A stretch of 44,185 bases of DNA from Rubrobacter sp. (GCA_013695475.1 JACDAJ010000027.1:1-44185), one strand, 5' to 3'; positions 25,695-36,124 are shown, counted from the stretch's first letter. Notes: generated from the sequence alone by a model not told the origin. Numbers and translations: made by a program.

Positions 25695-27407
25695 ATGAGG
25701 CAGGGGGGACGCGGCGGCCTTCTCGGCGGGAGCGTGTGGGACGAGCTTATCTCCGAGGGGGTCATCTCCGAGGCGCAGCTCCACCAGGCGCGCGAGATGC
25801 AGCAAGACGACCCGCGCGATCTCGGGAAAATCCTCATCTCCCTCGGATTCGTCTCCGGCGAGGATGTGGCGAGGGCGCAGGCGAGAAGGCTCCGGCTCCG
25901 CTATGTCGAGATCACCGAGAAGGACGTGGACAAGGGCGCCCTCGGCCTCGTGCCGGAGAACCTCCTTCGGAAGCACCGGGCGTTGCCGCTGAAACTGGAG
26001 GACGGGAGGCTCGTCGTCGCGCTCGGCGACCCGCTCAATATCCAGGCGCTCGAGGATCTCCGGATGTCGTCCGGGCATCCCGTCTCCCCGGTCGTCGCGA
26101 CCGAGGAGGCGATTGACAAAGCCCTCATAAAACTGTTCGCCGCCGGGGAGAACATGACGAGCATCCTCGAGGAGGCCGACGGCGAGAGCGACGACGATGA
26201 CATCACGGACTCCGACATTGACCTCGGCATCGGGGCGAAGCCCGACGAGCGGCCTGTGATCCGGCTCGTGAGTTCGTTTTTGCAGCAGGCGATATCGGAG
26301 AGGGCGTCGGACATCCACGTCGAGCCGCGGAGCGGGAGCCTCGCCATACGCTTCCGCGTTGACGGGATGCTCCGAGACATCATGGCTATACCCCCGAAAC
26401 TCCAAAGCGGCGTCACCGCGAGGCTGAAAATCATCGCGAACTTGAACATCGCGGAGAAGAGATTGCCGCAAGACGGGCGTTTCTCCGTGAAGATCGGCGG
26501 CCAGAAAGTGGATTTCCGGGTGGCGACTTTGCCGACGGTCTTCGGCGAGAAAATAGTCCTCCGGCTCCTCGAAACGACGAACGTGCTTATGGAGCTTACG
26601 GACCTCGGTTTCTCGCCGGAGGTTTACGGGATTTACCGGGAGGTTTTCAACCGCCCGTATGGCGCGATCCTCGTAACCGGGCCGACCGGATCGGGGAAAT
26701 CCACGACTCTTTACGCGACGCTCAACGAATTGAACACGCCGGAGAAGAACATCATCACGGTCGAGGACCCGGTCGAGTACCGGATCGGGGGCATAAACCA
26801 GGTTCAGACGAACAACCGCGTCGGACTCACGTTCGCCACCGCGCTCCGGAACATCCTCCGGAGCGACCCGGACGTGGTGATGATCGGCGAAATACGCGAC
26901 TATGAAACCGCGAAGATAGCCGTCGAATCGGCGATGACGGGCCACCTCGTCCTCGCGACCCTCCATACGAACGACGCGCCGGGGGCTTTGACGCGCCTCA
27001 CGGACATGGGCGTGGAGCCATTTTTAACGTCATCGTCGGTGGACTGCGTGATCGCGCAAAGGCTCGCGAGACGTTTGTGCGAGCGTTGCAAAAACCCCGT
27101 CGAAGTGGAGCGAGCGGTTCTCGAGGAGGCGGGCTTTCCGTTCGAGCTTATGAAGGGCGAGCCGAGCTTCCACGAGCCTGTCGGGTGCGAGAGGTGCGGC
27201 GGCACGGGGTACCGGGGGAGGCTCGGAATATACGAGTTCATGATCATGACCGAGAAGATAAGGAGCCTCCTCCTCTCCCGCGCCTCCGACGACGAAATAG
27301 CCCACGCCGCCCGCGAAGCCGGGATGGCCCCACTCCGCGCCGACGGACTTCTCAAAGCCGCCCGCGGCCGGACGAGCATCGGCGAAGTGCTTCGGACTGT
27401 GGTTTGA
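25695..27407 (+). CDS. pilB: Type IV pilus assembly ATPase PilB/GspE
   Basis: MshEN-like N-term; ASDIHVEPRSGSLAIRFRVDGML; GPTGSGKSTTLYATLNELN; GEIRDYETAKIAVESAMTGHLVLATLHTNDAPGALTRL; CERCKNP...CERCGGTGYRGRLGIYE zinc motif. Confidence 0.93.
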   Translation: MRQGGRGGLLGGSVWDELISEGVISEAQLHQAREMQQDDPRDLGKILISLGFVSGEDVARAQARRLRLRYVEITEKDVDKGALGLVPENLLRKHRALPLKLEDGRLVVALGDPLNIQALEDLRMSSGHPVSPVVATEEAIDKALIKLFAAGENMTSILEEADGESDDDDITDSDIDLGIGAKPDERPVIRLVSSFLQQAISERASDIHVEPRSGSLAIRFRVDGMLRDIMAIPPKLQSGVTARLKIIANLNIAEKRLPQDGRFSVKIGGQKVDFRVATLPTVFGEKIVLRLLETTNVLMELTDLGFSPEVYGIYREVFNRPYGAILVTGPTGSGKSTTLYATLNELNTPEKNIITVEDPVEYRIGGINQVQTNNRVGLTFATALRNILRSDPDVVMIGEIRDYETAKIAVESAMTGHLVLATLHTNDAPGALTRLTDMGVEPFLTSSSVDCVIAQRLARRLCERCKNPVEVERAVLEEAGFPFELMKGEPSFHEPVGCERCGGTGYRGRLGIYEFMIMTEKIRSLLLSRASDDEIAHAAREAGMAPLRADGLLKAARGRTSIGEVLRTVV

Positions 27408-27545
27408 TGGTCGCTCCCTTTGGTCGCTCCGGTTGGTCGCTTCGCTCCCGGTTATTGGTAACGGGTTATTGGTTTCTGGTTTTTGCCAATAACCACCAAC
27501 CAATAACCAATAACCGGAGCGTAGCCGAAGGCGGAGCGACCCCGA
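27405..27545. repeat. Dispersed palindromic repeat R2
   Basis: ggtcgcttcgctcccggttattggtaacgggttattggtttctggtttttgccaataaccaccaaccaataaccaataaccggagcg; foldback arms; matches R1. Confidence 0.8.
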
Positions 27546-27594
27546 AAGAAGACGAGACATCCCATGCCAGCATCACAGGCGAGAGGACACGCGC

Positions 27595-28746
27595 ATGATC
27601 GAGAGTGGGCTGAACGACTATCTTTTCGAGGCTTTGGAACGCGGGGCGAGCGATTTGCATTTGACCGCGGGGATTCCGCCTTCCATCCGGATGCACGGGG
27701 AGATCTTGGCTACGAACAACCCGCCCCTCTCCCCCTCCGACACCCGCGAGCTTATTTACGGGATTTTGACGGACATGCAAAGGAAGAGGCTGGAGGAGAA
27801 TCTGGAGCTCGACTTTTCGTACACGCTTCCGAACGTGTCGCGTTTCCGGGTGAACATATATTTCCAGAAGGGCGCGCTCGGGGCGGCTTTCCGCATGATC
27901 CCGCACGAGATAAAGGGCCTCCACGACCTCGGACTCCCGAAGATCGTCGAGGATCTCACCGACAAGCCGCGCGGCCTCTTCCTCGTCACCGGGTCGACCG
28001 GGAGCGGGAAATCCACGACGCTCGCCGCCATGATCGACCGTATAAACGAGAATCGGCGCGAGCATATCATGAGCGTCGAAGACCCGATCGAGTTCCTCCA
28101 CACGCACAAGCGGTGCATCGTGAATCAGCGCGAGGTCGGGTCGGACACGAAGGGGTTTGCGAACGCTTTGAAGCATGTGCTTCGCCAAGACCCGGACGTG
28201 ATCCTCGTCGGGGAGATGCGCGATCTCGAAACGGTTTCGCTCGCTATCACCGCCGCCGAAACGGGGCATATGGTGTTTGCGACGCTTCACACGCAGGATG
28301 CGCCGCAGACCATTGACCGGGTTATTGACGTGTTTCCGCCGCATCAGCAACAGCAAGTTCGGACGCAGCTTGCGAACGCGCTTCAAGGCATCATCACACA
28401 GACGCTCATTCCGAAGCGCGGCGGCGAGGGAAGGGCGGTTTCGTGCGAGATTTTGATCGCGACTCCGGGGGTTCGGAACTTGGTCCGGGATGGGAAGAAC
28501 CATCAGCTTTATTCGGCGATGCAGACGGGCGGGAAGTTCGGCATGCAGACGATGGACGCTTCTCTCGTTGACCTCATGAGGCGTGGGGTCGTGTCCCGGG
28601 AGGAGGCCGAGAAGCGTTCGTCGAACCCCGACGAACTGAAGCGACTGATGGAAGGATCGGGAGCTGGTTCGTCGTCATACGGCGGCGCCAACGGCGGGAA
28701 GCGGAGCAGCCTCTCGTCGGTGCCGCCGCCGAAAGGGAGGAGATAA
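27595..28746 (+). CDS. pilT: Type IV pilus retraction ATPase PilT (paralog 2)
   Basis: GASDLHLTAGIPPSIRMHGEI...VTGSTGSGKSTTLAAMIDRIN...EDPIEFLHTHKRCIVNQREVGSDTKGF...GEMRDLETVSLAITAAETGHMVFATLHT. Confidence 0.93.
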   Translation: MIESGLNDYLFEALERGASDLHLTAGIPPSIRMHGEILATNNPPLSPSDTRELIYGILTDMQRKRLEENLELDFSYTLPNVSRFRVNIYFQKGALGAAFRMIPHEIKGLHDLGLPKIVEDLTDKPRGLFLVTGSTGSGKSTTLAAMIDRINENRREHIMSVEDPIEFLHTHKRCIVNQREVGSDTKGFANALKHVLRQDPDVILVGEMRDLETVSLAITAAETGHMVFATLHTQDAPQTIDRVIDVFPPHQQQQVRTQLANALQGIITQTLIPKRGGEGRAVSCEILIATPGVRNLVRDGKNHQLYSAMQTGGKFGMQTMDASLVDLMRRGVVSREEAEKRSSNPDELKRLMEGSGAGSSSYGGANGGKRSSLSSVPPPKGRR

Positions 28747-29958
28747 GTGGCGGTATATGCATACAAGGCGCGGGATCGGAAGGGGCGCATCCTCGAGGAC
28801 ACGGTCGAGGGGTCGAATGTCGGGTCGGTCGCGGCGACGCTTCGGCAGGAGGGGCTCCTCGTCATCACCGTCAAGGAGCAAGGCGCGGGGCAGAAGAATA
28901 TTCTGGAGCCTTTCAAGGGCGTGAAGCTGTCGGATCTCGTCATTTTCACGAGGCAGTTCTCCACCATGATCAACGCCGGGCTCCCCATAGTCCGCGCGCT
29001 TCGAACCCTCGCCGAGCAGACCCCGAACAAAAAATTGAAAGACGCCATTGACCAGGTTCGGAGCGACGTGGAGAGTGGCTTCGCGCTCTCCGAGGCGCTT
29101 GAGAAGCACCCGGACATATTCAACAAGCTGTATGTGGAGATGGTGCGGGCCGGGGAGATCGGCGGCGTTCTCGACGAGGTGCTTCTTCGGGTCGCGTCGC
29201 AGTTGGAGAAGGATCAAGAACTGAGGCGGAAGATAAAAAGCGCGATGACGTATCCGACGGTCGTGCTTATACTGGCGATCATCACCGGGGCGTTCATGTT
29301 GATCTTCATCGTGCCGATCTTCGCCAGGATGTTCACCGACCTCGGGGGGACGCTGCCCCTCCCGACGAGAATCGCCATCGGCGCCTCGGACATACTCACG
29401 AGCATCTTCGGGATACTCATCGGGGCGGCCGCCATCGGTGGGACTGTGTTTTTCCTGCGGTGGATAAAGACGGAGAACGGGCGGAGAATCTGGGGCCGGA
29501 CGGTGCTTCGGATACCGTTCAAGATCGGGTACGTCGTTCAGAAAGGCGCGCTCGCCCGCTTCTCGAGAACGCTCGGCGCGCTCGGAAACGCGGGGGTCCC
29601 TATTTTGCAGGCGCTCGAGATAACGGCGAACTCGTCGGGGAACTGGGTGATCGAGGACGCGCTCCTCCGCAGCCGGGACGCGATACGCGAGGGGCATCCG
29701 ATATACGCGCCGCTGGAGAACGAGGCGGTCTTCCCGCCGATGGTGACGAGGATGCTCGCCGTCGGGGAGGAGACCGGGGAGATGGAGGAGATGCTCGAGA
29801 AAATCGCCGAATTCTACGAGTCGGAGGTGGACGCGACGGTGAAGGCATTGACGAGTATCATCGAGCCGCTCATGATCGTGGTGGTCGGGGGGATAGTCGG
29901 GGCGATCATCATTTCGATGTACCTGCCGATGTTCAAGATATTCGAGTTGATCGAGTAG
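28747..29958 (+). CDS. pilC: Type IV pilus inner-membrane platform protein PilC/GspF
   Basis: VYAYKARDRKGRILEDTVEGSN...LVIFTRQFSTMINAGLPIVRALRTL...FPPMVTRMLAVGEETGEMEEMLEKIAEFYESEVDATVKALTSIIEPLMI; GTG start right after pilT stop. Confidence 0.93.
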   Translation: MAVYAYKARDRKGRILEDTVEGSNVGSVAATLRQEGLLVITVKEQGAGQKNILEPFKGVKLSDLVIFTRQFSTMINAGLPIVRALRTLAEQTPNKKLKDAIDQVRSDVESGFALSEALEKHPDIFNKLYVEMVRAGEIGGVLDEVLLRVASQLEKDQELRRKIKSAMTYPTVVLILAIITGAFMLIFIVPIFARMFTDLGGTLPLPTRIAIGASDILTSIFGILIGAAAIGGTVFFLRWIKTENGRRIWGRTVLRIPFKIGYVVQKGALARFSRTLGALGNAGVPILQALEITANSSGNWVIEDALLRSRDAIREGHPIYAPLENEAVFPPMVTRMLAVGEETGEMEEMLEKIAEFYESEVDATVKALTSIIEPLMIVVVGGIVGAIIISMYLPMFKIFELIE

Positions 29959-30069
29959 TTTGTTTGTAGGGGTCGCGCCTATCGTGCAGTAGTCGCTTGC
30001 AACTAGGGCAAATCGACATATAGCATGACATCTGCTTCACTCAAAGGGTAGCCGACGAGTGAGGTGGAT

Positions 30070-30363
30070 ATGCTAAAGAGATACGAACTCACGGAAGCTC
30101 AATGGCAAAGGATCGAGGATCTGCTTCCCGGCAAAGAGGGGGATCGGGGCAGGACAGCGGCGGACAACCGCACCTTCGTGAACGGCGTGTTGTGGGTGCT
30201 TAGAAGCGGGGCGTACTGGCGCCACGTGCCCGAGAGATACGGCAACTGGAAGACGAGCCACATGCGATTCACCCGGTGGGCGAGGGCGGGTGTATGGGAG
30301 GAGGTCTTCGAGGTCCTCACCGAAGACTCCGACAACGAACATCTGATGACCGACACGACCCCG
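30070..30363 (+). mobile_element. Truncated IS5-family-like transposase remnant
   Basis: MLKRYELTEAQWQRIEDLLPGKEGDRGRTAADNRTFVNGVLWVLRSGAYWRHVPERYGNWKTSHMRFTRWARAGVWEEVFEVL then homology is lost; no DDE region. Confidence 0.85.
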
Positions 30364-30445
30364 TATCCCAGCCACGCCCAACCGACGCCGAGGAGCGACA
30401 CCCCCACCCCGCGCCGCCGCGCACATCGCCCAGATTACGTAGTTT

Positions 30446-31237
30446 TCAAATACGCGGGCTTTTCGTACCACCCTCGATATAGACCGTCGCCGGGCGCGTA
30501 TAGCCTTCGCGCCGGACGCGGTCGAGGATGGCTCTCCATCGGGCGCGAAGGCGCCGCGCGTCTTCGTCGGAAAGCAGCGAGAATTCCGGCGGCTCGTCCT
30601 CGGAGGGAAGCAGTTTGTCGAGATGGCGAATCGGAAACGGCGGGGAAGCTCGATGCCGGACATCGGAGAGCGACCTTTCGTGAAGCTCGACCAGCCGCTC
30701 GGAGCTTCCGATGCCGTGCCGTTTCGCGCCGAAAACTCGTCGTTCCATCTCCGCCTCGATGACCTCGGCCTCTATCTGGACGGCCCCCGCATCGTCCACA
30801 AAGTCGCTCGTCGCAAACCTTCCTCCGGAACGGAGGACACTCGCCATCGCGGACAAAGCCTCCATCGCCGATTTCTCCGACACATCGAGTTCGTGAAAGA
30901 GGCCGGAAGAATACACGAGGTCGAAAGTTCCCCGCTCGAACGGAAGGTCGAACACGTTCCCGACGACGAAGCGGGGGCGGAGCGGGAGGTCGTCCGGGGC
31001 GAAGGCGGCTTCGGCTCGGGCGAGTCCGTCTTCATCCTTGTCGAGGACGATGAGGGAGCCGTTCTCCCCGATCCTCTCGGCGAGACCTTCGATCCACAGC
31101 GGCGAAATCCCTCCCGCATATAAAACGTCGCACCCTCGCACATCTCCGAGAAGGTCGAGTTCGCGGTTGGAGAAGGCGATGAGGTCGGTTTCGTACTCGT
31201 CGCGCTCTTCGGGGATGAGAGGGTCATCCGCGTTCAT
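30446..31237 (-). CDS. Class I SAM-dependent methyltransferase
   Basis: CDVLYAGGISPLWIEGLAERIGENGSLIVLDKD...GTFDLVYSSGLFHELDVSEKSAMEALSAMASVLRSGGRFATSDF. Confidence 0.75.
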   Translation of the reverse strand: MNADDPLIPEERDEYETDLIAFSNRELDLLGDVRGCDVLYAGGISPLWIEGLAERIGENGSLIVLDKDEDGLARAEAAFAPDDLPLRPRFVVGNVFDLPFERGTFDLVYSSGLFHELDVSEKSAMEALSAMASVLRSGGRFATSDFVDDAGAVQIEAEVIEAEMERRVFGAKRHGIGSSERLVELHERSLSDVRHRASPPFPIRHLDKLLPSEDEPPEFSLLSDEDARRLRARWRAILDRVRREGYTRPATVYIEGGTKSPRI

Positions 31238-31680
31238 GCCGCTCCGGTCATGCTCGCTCCGCTCGCCGGGAGCGGGGACGCGCGCCGCTCCGTATCCGGC
31301 TTTTCCGCGTTCCGCTCCACGAGGCTTCGGGGGTCGGGGAAAATGGTGGGCGGGCGAAATCCGCGGTGTCGGGATGTCCTTTCGAGTCCGATGGGAGTTC
31401 GTCGGTCGGGGGGGCGAAGGTTTCGGAGAGAAGAGATTCGACACCGGATCCGCTCGACTAGCCGTGCCTATTTCGAGGTCGGCTTCCCGGAGGCGCGGGC
31501 GCCCCACCCGCGGTGCGCGCCGCGTGTTCATGCGGCCAAGATGCCCGCGCCCCCACAGAGAGAATGCCGAGACCCCCCGGACTCCCCACCCCCGGTATTT
31601 CGACTTCGCCCGGATTGCGTATAAAATATCCACTTTGCGCCCGGCATACGGTCGGGCGAGGATCGGAAAGAACGCACACC

Positions 31681-33579
31681 ATGAAAGTAATTATCGCAAG
31701 CAACCTCGTGAAGTACCACGGCGCGGACGTCAAAGTCCTCTCCGGGGCGACCCTCGCCGTCGAGGCCGGGGAGAAGATCGGGATGGTCGGACGGAACGGA
31801 GCCGGAAAAACAACCCTCATCGAACTCCTCTCCGGCCGCCTCCGCCCCGACTCCGGCTCCGTCGAATACGTGAACAACGCGAAAGTCGGCATGACCGCCC
31901 AAAGCCTGTACGCCGGGGAACGCGGCAAACTCTCCATCGAGGAGGAGATTTCCTCCGCCTTCGAGCCGCTCATGGAACGCGAGCGCGAACTGAAGGAGGT
32001 CGAGGCCGAACTCGCGGAGAACCCGAACCTCCTCGAAAAGTACGGGCGGCTCCAAAGCGCCTTCGAGCGCGACGGCGGATACGAATACCACGCCAAGGCG
32101 GCATCCACTTTGTCGGGACTCGGATTCCAGCCGGAGGAGTGGAAACGTCCGGTCGGGTCGTTCTCCGGAGGAGAGCAAAGCCGCATCGCGCTCGCCCGCC
32201 TCCTTCTCGAGGAGCCGGACCTCATCCTCCTCGACGAGCCGACGAACCACCTCGACCTCCGCGCCATCGAGTGGCTCGAAACGTTCGTGAAGAACGCGAA
32301 GAGCGCCATCCTCGTCGTCTCCCACGACCGCTATTTCCTCGACGCGGTCTCCGACTCCATCCTCGAACTCGACGAAGGCAAACTCACCCGCTTCACTGGA
32401 AACTACTCGAAATACGTCGAGCAAAAAGTCGCCCGAGACGAATTGCTCGCGAGAAGGGCGAAGGCCGACTCCGAGCGCCGCGCTCAGCTCGAACGTTTCA
32501 TAGAAAAATACGGCGCGAAGAACACGAAGGCGAAACAGGCGAAGGCGAAGCAGAAAATGCTCGACAAAATGGAAAAGGTCGAGGCTCCGGGGAAGCGGCA
32601 CAAAAACATGAAGCTCGACCTCGGCGGAGACACCGCGCGGGCGGGGCGCGTCGTCATCGAACTCGACGGCGCGAAATACGCCCACGACGACGACGAAACG
32701 CTCATCGAAAACATGAACCTCGTCGTCGAGCGGCGCGAGAGGGTCGCGCTCCTCGGACCGAACGGGACGGGGAAAAGCACCGTCATGCGGCTTCTCACCG
32801 GGGAACTCGACGCGGACGGCGGGATGGTGCGGCTCGGGCATAACGTGGCTCCGGCGTATCAGGATCAGCAACTCGCCCGCCTCGACGACAACAAAACCCT
32901 CCTCGACGAAGTGCGCCACAAAACCGGACTCGACCCGGCAGACGCCCGCGACCTCCTCGGGGCATTCCTCTTCTCCGGGAAGGACGCTTTCAAGAAGGTG
33001 TCGGCTCTCTCGGGCGGGGAGAGGAACCGGCTTTCGCTCGCGGAGATCGTGATGAGCGACGCGAACCTCCTCCTCCTCGACGAGCCGACGAACAATTTGG
33101 ATATTCCCGCGAGGGAGGCTTTGGAAGAGGCGCTCGCCTCGTACCCCGGCACGATGTTCTTCATTTCGCACGATCGGTATTTCCTCCGGCGCCTCGCCAC
33201 CCGCGTCGTCGAGCTCGAAGGGAAACGGCTCGTGAGTTATCCGGGCGGCTACGATTATTATCGTTCGTACCGCCGCCTCGACAGCGAAGCCGAGGGCGGC
33301 AACGGGAAAAAGCGGAACCCGAGGAAGCGCATCCGTCCGGGGCAAAGCAAAGAGGAGAGCATCCTCGCCTCGCGCCTCATCGCCGTCGAGGGGGAAATAG
33401 ACGCGACCGAGCGCCGCGTGAGCCGCCTCGAGAAAGAGCTTGCGACCTCCGAGTTGTATTCCGACGGAAAAAGGTCGAAGGACGTCATCGGGGAGCATCG
33501 TGAACTCAAAGGCGTCCTCGAAGGTCTTTACAGCGACTGGGGGGAGCTTTTGGAGGAGGCGGAGAAGGCCGGGTTGTGA
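31681..33579 (+). CDS. ABC-F family ATP-binding protein
   Basis: Two ABC domains: GRNGAGKTTLIELLSG / FSGGEQSRIALARLLLEEPDLILLDEPTNHLDL and GPNGTGKSTVMRLLTG / LSGGERNRLSLAEIVMSDANLLLLDEPTNNLDI. Confidence 0.93.
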   Translation: MKVIIASNLVKYHGADVKVLSGATLAVEAGEKIGMVGRNGAGKTTLIELLSGRLRPDSGSVEYVNNAKVGMTAQSLYAGERGKLSIEEEISSAFEPLMERERELKEVEAELAENPNLLEKYGRLQSAFERDGGYEYHAKAASTLSGLGFQPEEWKRPVGSFSGGEQSRIALARLLLEEPDLILLDEPTNHLDLRAIEWLETFVKNAKSAILVVSHDRYFLDAVSDSILELDEGKLTRFTGNYSKYVEQKVARDELLARRAKADSERRAQLERFIEKYGAKNTKAKQAKAKQKMLDKMEKVEAPGKRHKNMKLDLGGDTARAGRVVIELDGAKYAHDDDETLIENMNLVVERRERVALLGPNGTGKSTVMRLLTGELDADGGMVRLGHNVAPAYQDQQLARLDDNKTLLDEVRHKTGLDPADARDLLGAFLFSGKDAFKKVSALSGGERNRLSLAEIVMSDANLLLLDEPTNNLDIPAREALEEALASYPGTMFFISHDRYFLRRLATRVVELEGKRLVSYPGGYDYYRSYRRLDSEAEGGNGKKRNPRKRIRPGQSKEESILASRLIAVEGEIDATERRVSRLEKELATSELYSDGKRSKDVIGEHRELKGVLEGLYSDWGELLEEAEKAGL

Positions 33580-34595
33580 GGTCGCTTCGCTCCCGTTTTT
33601 GGTTATTGGTTTTTGGTTATTGGCGAAAGCTGAAAGGCAGGGACCACGAACCAATGGCGGGAGCAATGCGCCCCGAGCGAAGCGGCCTCGCTTTGGGAAA
33701 CGGGGGTCGGGGGGAAGGCCGCGAATCGTCAGTCGCCGATCGTGAAGCGGAGAATCGCGGCTCTCGGCTTTCTTTTCTCGCATCGCTCGTGGTTTGCCTC
33801 GTTTTTTTCTCTTCGTGCGGGGGGGCGCCGCCAGCGCTCGACCTCGGGTGGGAGCCGGATTCCCCGGCGGTGTACCGGGTGAGCGCGTCGGCGGAGAGCG
33901 GGTTCTCCGGGGCGGTCTCCGACCTCGAAGCGGCGACGGAGATGACGGCGGCCTTCCGCGTCTCCCCCGCGCCGGACTCCTCGGCGGAGGTCGAGGTTCT
34001 TTATCTCGCGGCGAACGTGAGGGACGCTTTCGGCGAACCCGTCGCGCTGAATCTCGGTCGGATCGCCGGAAGCGGGGCGACGGTTCGCTTCGGTTCGCCA
34101 GGGGTCGTGTCGGGGGTCGAGGGCGACGGGGAGCTTCTCGAGGCTCCGGTTCCGCTCATCTCGGTGGAGTCGGTGATATGGCACCTCTTCCCGCCGCTCC
34201 CCGAAGGCTCGTTTCGCCCCGAGGACACGTGGACGGGCGACATGCCCCCGACGTTCCCGAACCTCGGGGAGGAGCCTGTGCGGATGAGGTACGTCGCGGA
34301 CGGGGTGGACGCATCGAGTGGGACGGTCGAAGGCTACGAGCTTTCCGTCGAGCCGAGATCCTTCGAGGCCGAAACCCCCGGCGGCGGCGTTTCGGGGGAA
34401 GGGCATCTCGACATTGTGTTCGAGGGGGAGCTCGACGAGGCGAATGGCTATCAGAGGATCGAGCGAAGCTCCGAGTTCGACTCGGACTTCATCCGGCTCG
34501 AAGGCGGGGCGTATGCGAACGGGAATTCATGGATGAGGGAAGAAATGGTTGTGGAGCGGCTGAGTCAGGCGGAGCAGTTCGGCCTCGATCCGTGA
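33576..34595 (+). CDS. Putative secreted lipoprotein, unknown function
   Basis: Hydrophobic segment FLASLVVCLVFFSSCGG (lipobox-like); true start uncertain because the 5' part of the ORF runs through repeat R3. Confidence 0.55.
   Translation: MRSLRSRFWLLVFGYWRKLKGRDHEPMAGAMRPERSGLALGNGGRGEGRESSVADREAENRGSRLSFLASLVVCLVFFSSCGGAPPALDLGWEPDSPAVYRVSASAESGFSGAVSDLEAATEMTAAFRVSPAPDSSAEVEVLYLAANVRDAFGEPVALNLGRIAGSGATVRFGSPGVVSGVEGDGELLEAPVPLISVESVIWHLFPPLPEGSFRPEDTWTGDMPPTFPNLGEEPVRMRYVADGVDASSGTVEGYELSVEPRSFEAETPGGGVSGEGHLDIVFEGELDEANGYQRIERSSEFDSDFIRLEGGAYANGNSWMREEMVVERLSQAEQFGLDP
33581..33690. repeat. Dispersed palindromic repeat R3 (diverged)
   Basis: ggtcgcttcgctcccgtttttggttattggtttttggttattggcg... 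accaatggcgggagc; similar to R1 and R2. Confidence 0.7.
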
Positions 34596-34736
34596 AACGG
34601 GTTTCGCGGTTGGCTTGCCATACCAAGTCCAGTCAGATTTTTTCGAGGATGGAGAAAGGCCGGAGGATGGAACCGTCGCGAAGGATTTTCGGCAGTTCTC
34701 CCGAAAATCAAAACGGATGGTTCATCACACAAAAAG

Positions 34737-34810
34737 TCGGGACGAGAGGATTCGAACCTCCGACCTCCTCGTCCCGAACGAGGCGCGCTACCAGGCTGCG
34801 CTACGTCCCG
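34737..34810 (-). tRNA. tRNA-Pro(CGG)
   Basis: cgggacgtagcgcagcctggtagcgcgcctcgttcgggacgaggaggtcggaggttcgaatcctctcgtcccga; cloverleaf with anticodon loop ttCGGga; CCA not encoded. Confidence 0.93.
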
Positions 34811-34826
34811 ACTGAGGGCTGATTAT

Positions 34827-34995
34827 ATCAGCCCAGCCAGTCAGAATTTCAGCACGTCGGCATTTCAGCTTTTGTTTCGGCTCCCCTCTTCGCCCGTCGA
34901 AGGAGGCTCCGTCGGGATTAACAACGCCGCTTTTCCACCGCTTTTAGCTGACTGGCTGAAATGCGGCAAGCGAAGCGTGCTGACAAGCTAAACCG
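34827..34995. repeat. TCAGC/GCTGA-type degenerate intergenic repeat region
   Basis: cagcccagccagtcagaatttcagcacgtcggcatttcagctttt ... agctgactggctgaaatgcggcaagcgaagcgtgctgacaagct; related strings at 7753, 9376, 36945, 37318. Confidence 0.6.
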
Positions 34996-36061
34996 CTATA
35001 AAAGCCGCGTCCCGACCCGCATACAATTCCAGCGACCCGGCTATGGCTTCGGCGGCGGCGGTCGGGTAGTACGGGTCGGAGGCGATCTCCATCTCCTTCG
35101 GATTCGTGAGGTGGAGCGCCTCGAGAAGCACCGCCGGGATGTTCGTCTCCCGAAGCACATCGTATGATCTCCCGAACTCCCCGATGTCGCACGTCCCGAG
35201 AGCCTGGCTGACCCCGCGCTGTATATACGTCGCGGCCATCCGTCCGCGGTGGGAGCGGTACCCGAGGCGCTCGAAAAAGAACGAGGCCGTGCCGCGCGCA
35301 TCCGGGAGGACGTGCGCGGCGTGGTGGATCGAGACGACCATCTTCGCCCCGGACGAGTTCGCGAGGAATGCCCGGTCCCCCGCCGAGACCTCCTCGTCGC
35401 CGCTCCGGGTGAGGAGGACTTCGCGGGCGGGGAGGATCTCCGCGAGGGAGTGGGCGATAGCCAGATTCAAATCGGCTTCGCAAACGAGGCCGTCCGAGCT
35501 TTCGTATCCGCGGTCCCGGCCTCCGTGGGCGGCGTCTATGACGATGGCCCCGTCGAAGAGATCCTCCGGGAAATAGCCGTTGTTTTTGTCCGGTATTTGG
35601 TGGGTTCCGAGGGTTTGGGCGGCGAAGGTGGATATGGTTTTGAAGACGGCTCCGTCAACGACGCCGTCGGGCTGGAGTCCGGCGTTTCTCTGGAAGTCGC
35701 GGAGTGCGAGTGCGGTTCGGGCGTCGAAGAGGCCGTTCACCGCGCCGGGGTCGAATCCGAGGTCGTTGAGCATACGTTGGAGATCCACGACGTCCTCGCC
35801 CCGGAAAGGCGGCTGCCGGAGATAAAGGAGGCGGCCTCCGGGACGGTATCCGGCCTCGACGAGTTCGCGCCACGTGATCGGGCCGACGCGGCCGTCCGCG
35901 AGGATGCCGACTCTTTGCTGGAAGGCTTTCACGGCGGTTCCGGTCTCTTCGCGGAAGACGCCGTCAATGCCGCGGCCCCCGAGCTCGAGGCCGAGCGCCT
36001 GGAGGCGGGTTTGGAGGTCAACGACCTCGCGGCCCCGGTCTCCGGCCTTGAGCGTCCTCAT
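34988..36061 (-). CDS. N-acetylmuramoyl-L-alanine amidase with two N-terminal peptidoglycan-binding domains
   Basis: Two PG_binding_1 repeats ([30 protein letters not shown]); Amidase_3 motifs [37 protein letters not shown]. Confidence 0.9.
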   Translation of the reverse strand: MRTLKAGDRGREVVDLQTRLQALGLELGGRGIDGVFREETGTAVKAFQQRVGILADGRVGPITWRELVEAGYRPGGRLLYLRQPPFRGEDVVDLQRMLNDLGFDPGAVNGLFDARTALALRDFQRNAGLQPDGVVDGAVFKTISTFAAQTLGTHQIPDKNNGYFPEDLFDGAIVIDAAHGGRDRGYESSDGLVCEADLNLAIAHSLAEILPAREVLLTRSGDEEVSAGDRAFLANSSGAKMVVSIHHAAHVLPDARGTASFFFERLGYRSHRGRMAATYIQRGVSQALGTCDIGEFGRSYDVLRETNIPAVLLEALHLTNPKEMEIASDPYYPTAAAEAIAGSLELYAGRDAAFIAV

Positions 36062-36124
36062 TCGGCGAGGTTCCTTTGGTTCCTTTTGTTTTTCGTTCGT
36101 TTCATGAAGTCCAGTTTAACGAGG

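Noticed and set aside
25677-26966. 429-aa minus-strand ORF over pilB
   Set aside because: Shadow frame of a clear PilB; no recognisable motifs
31528-33783. 751-aa minus-strand ORF covering the ABC-F gene
   Set aside because: Shadow ORF; the plus strand has two complete ABC domains
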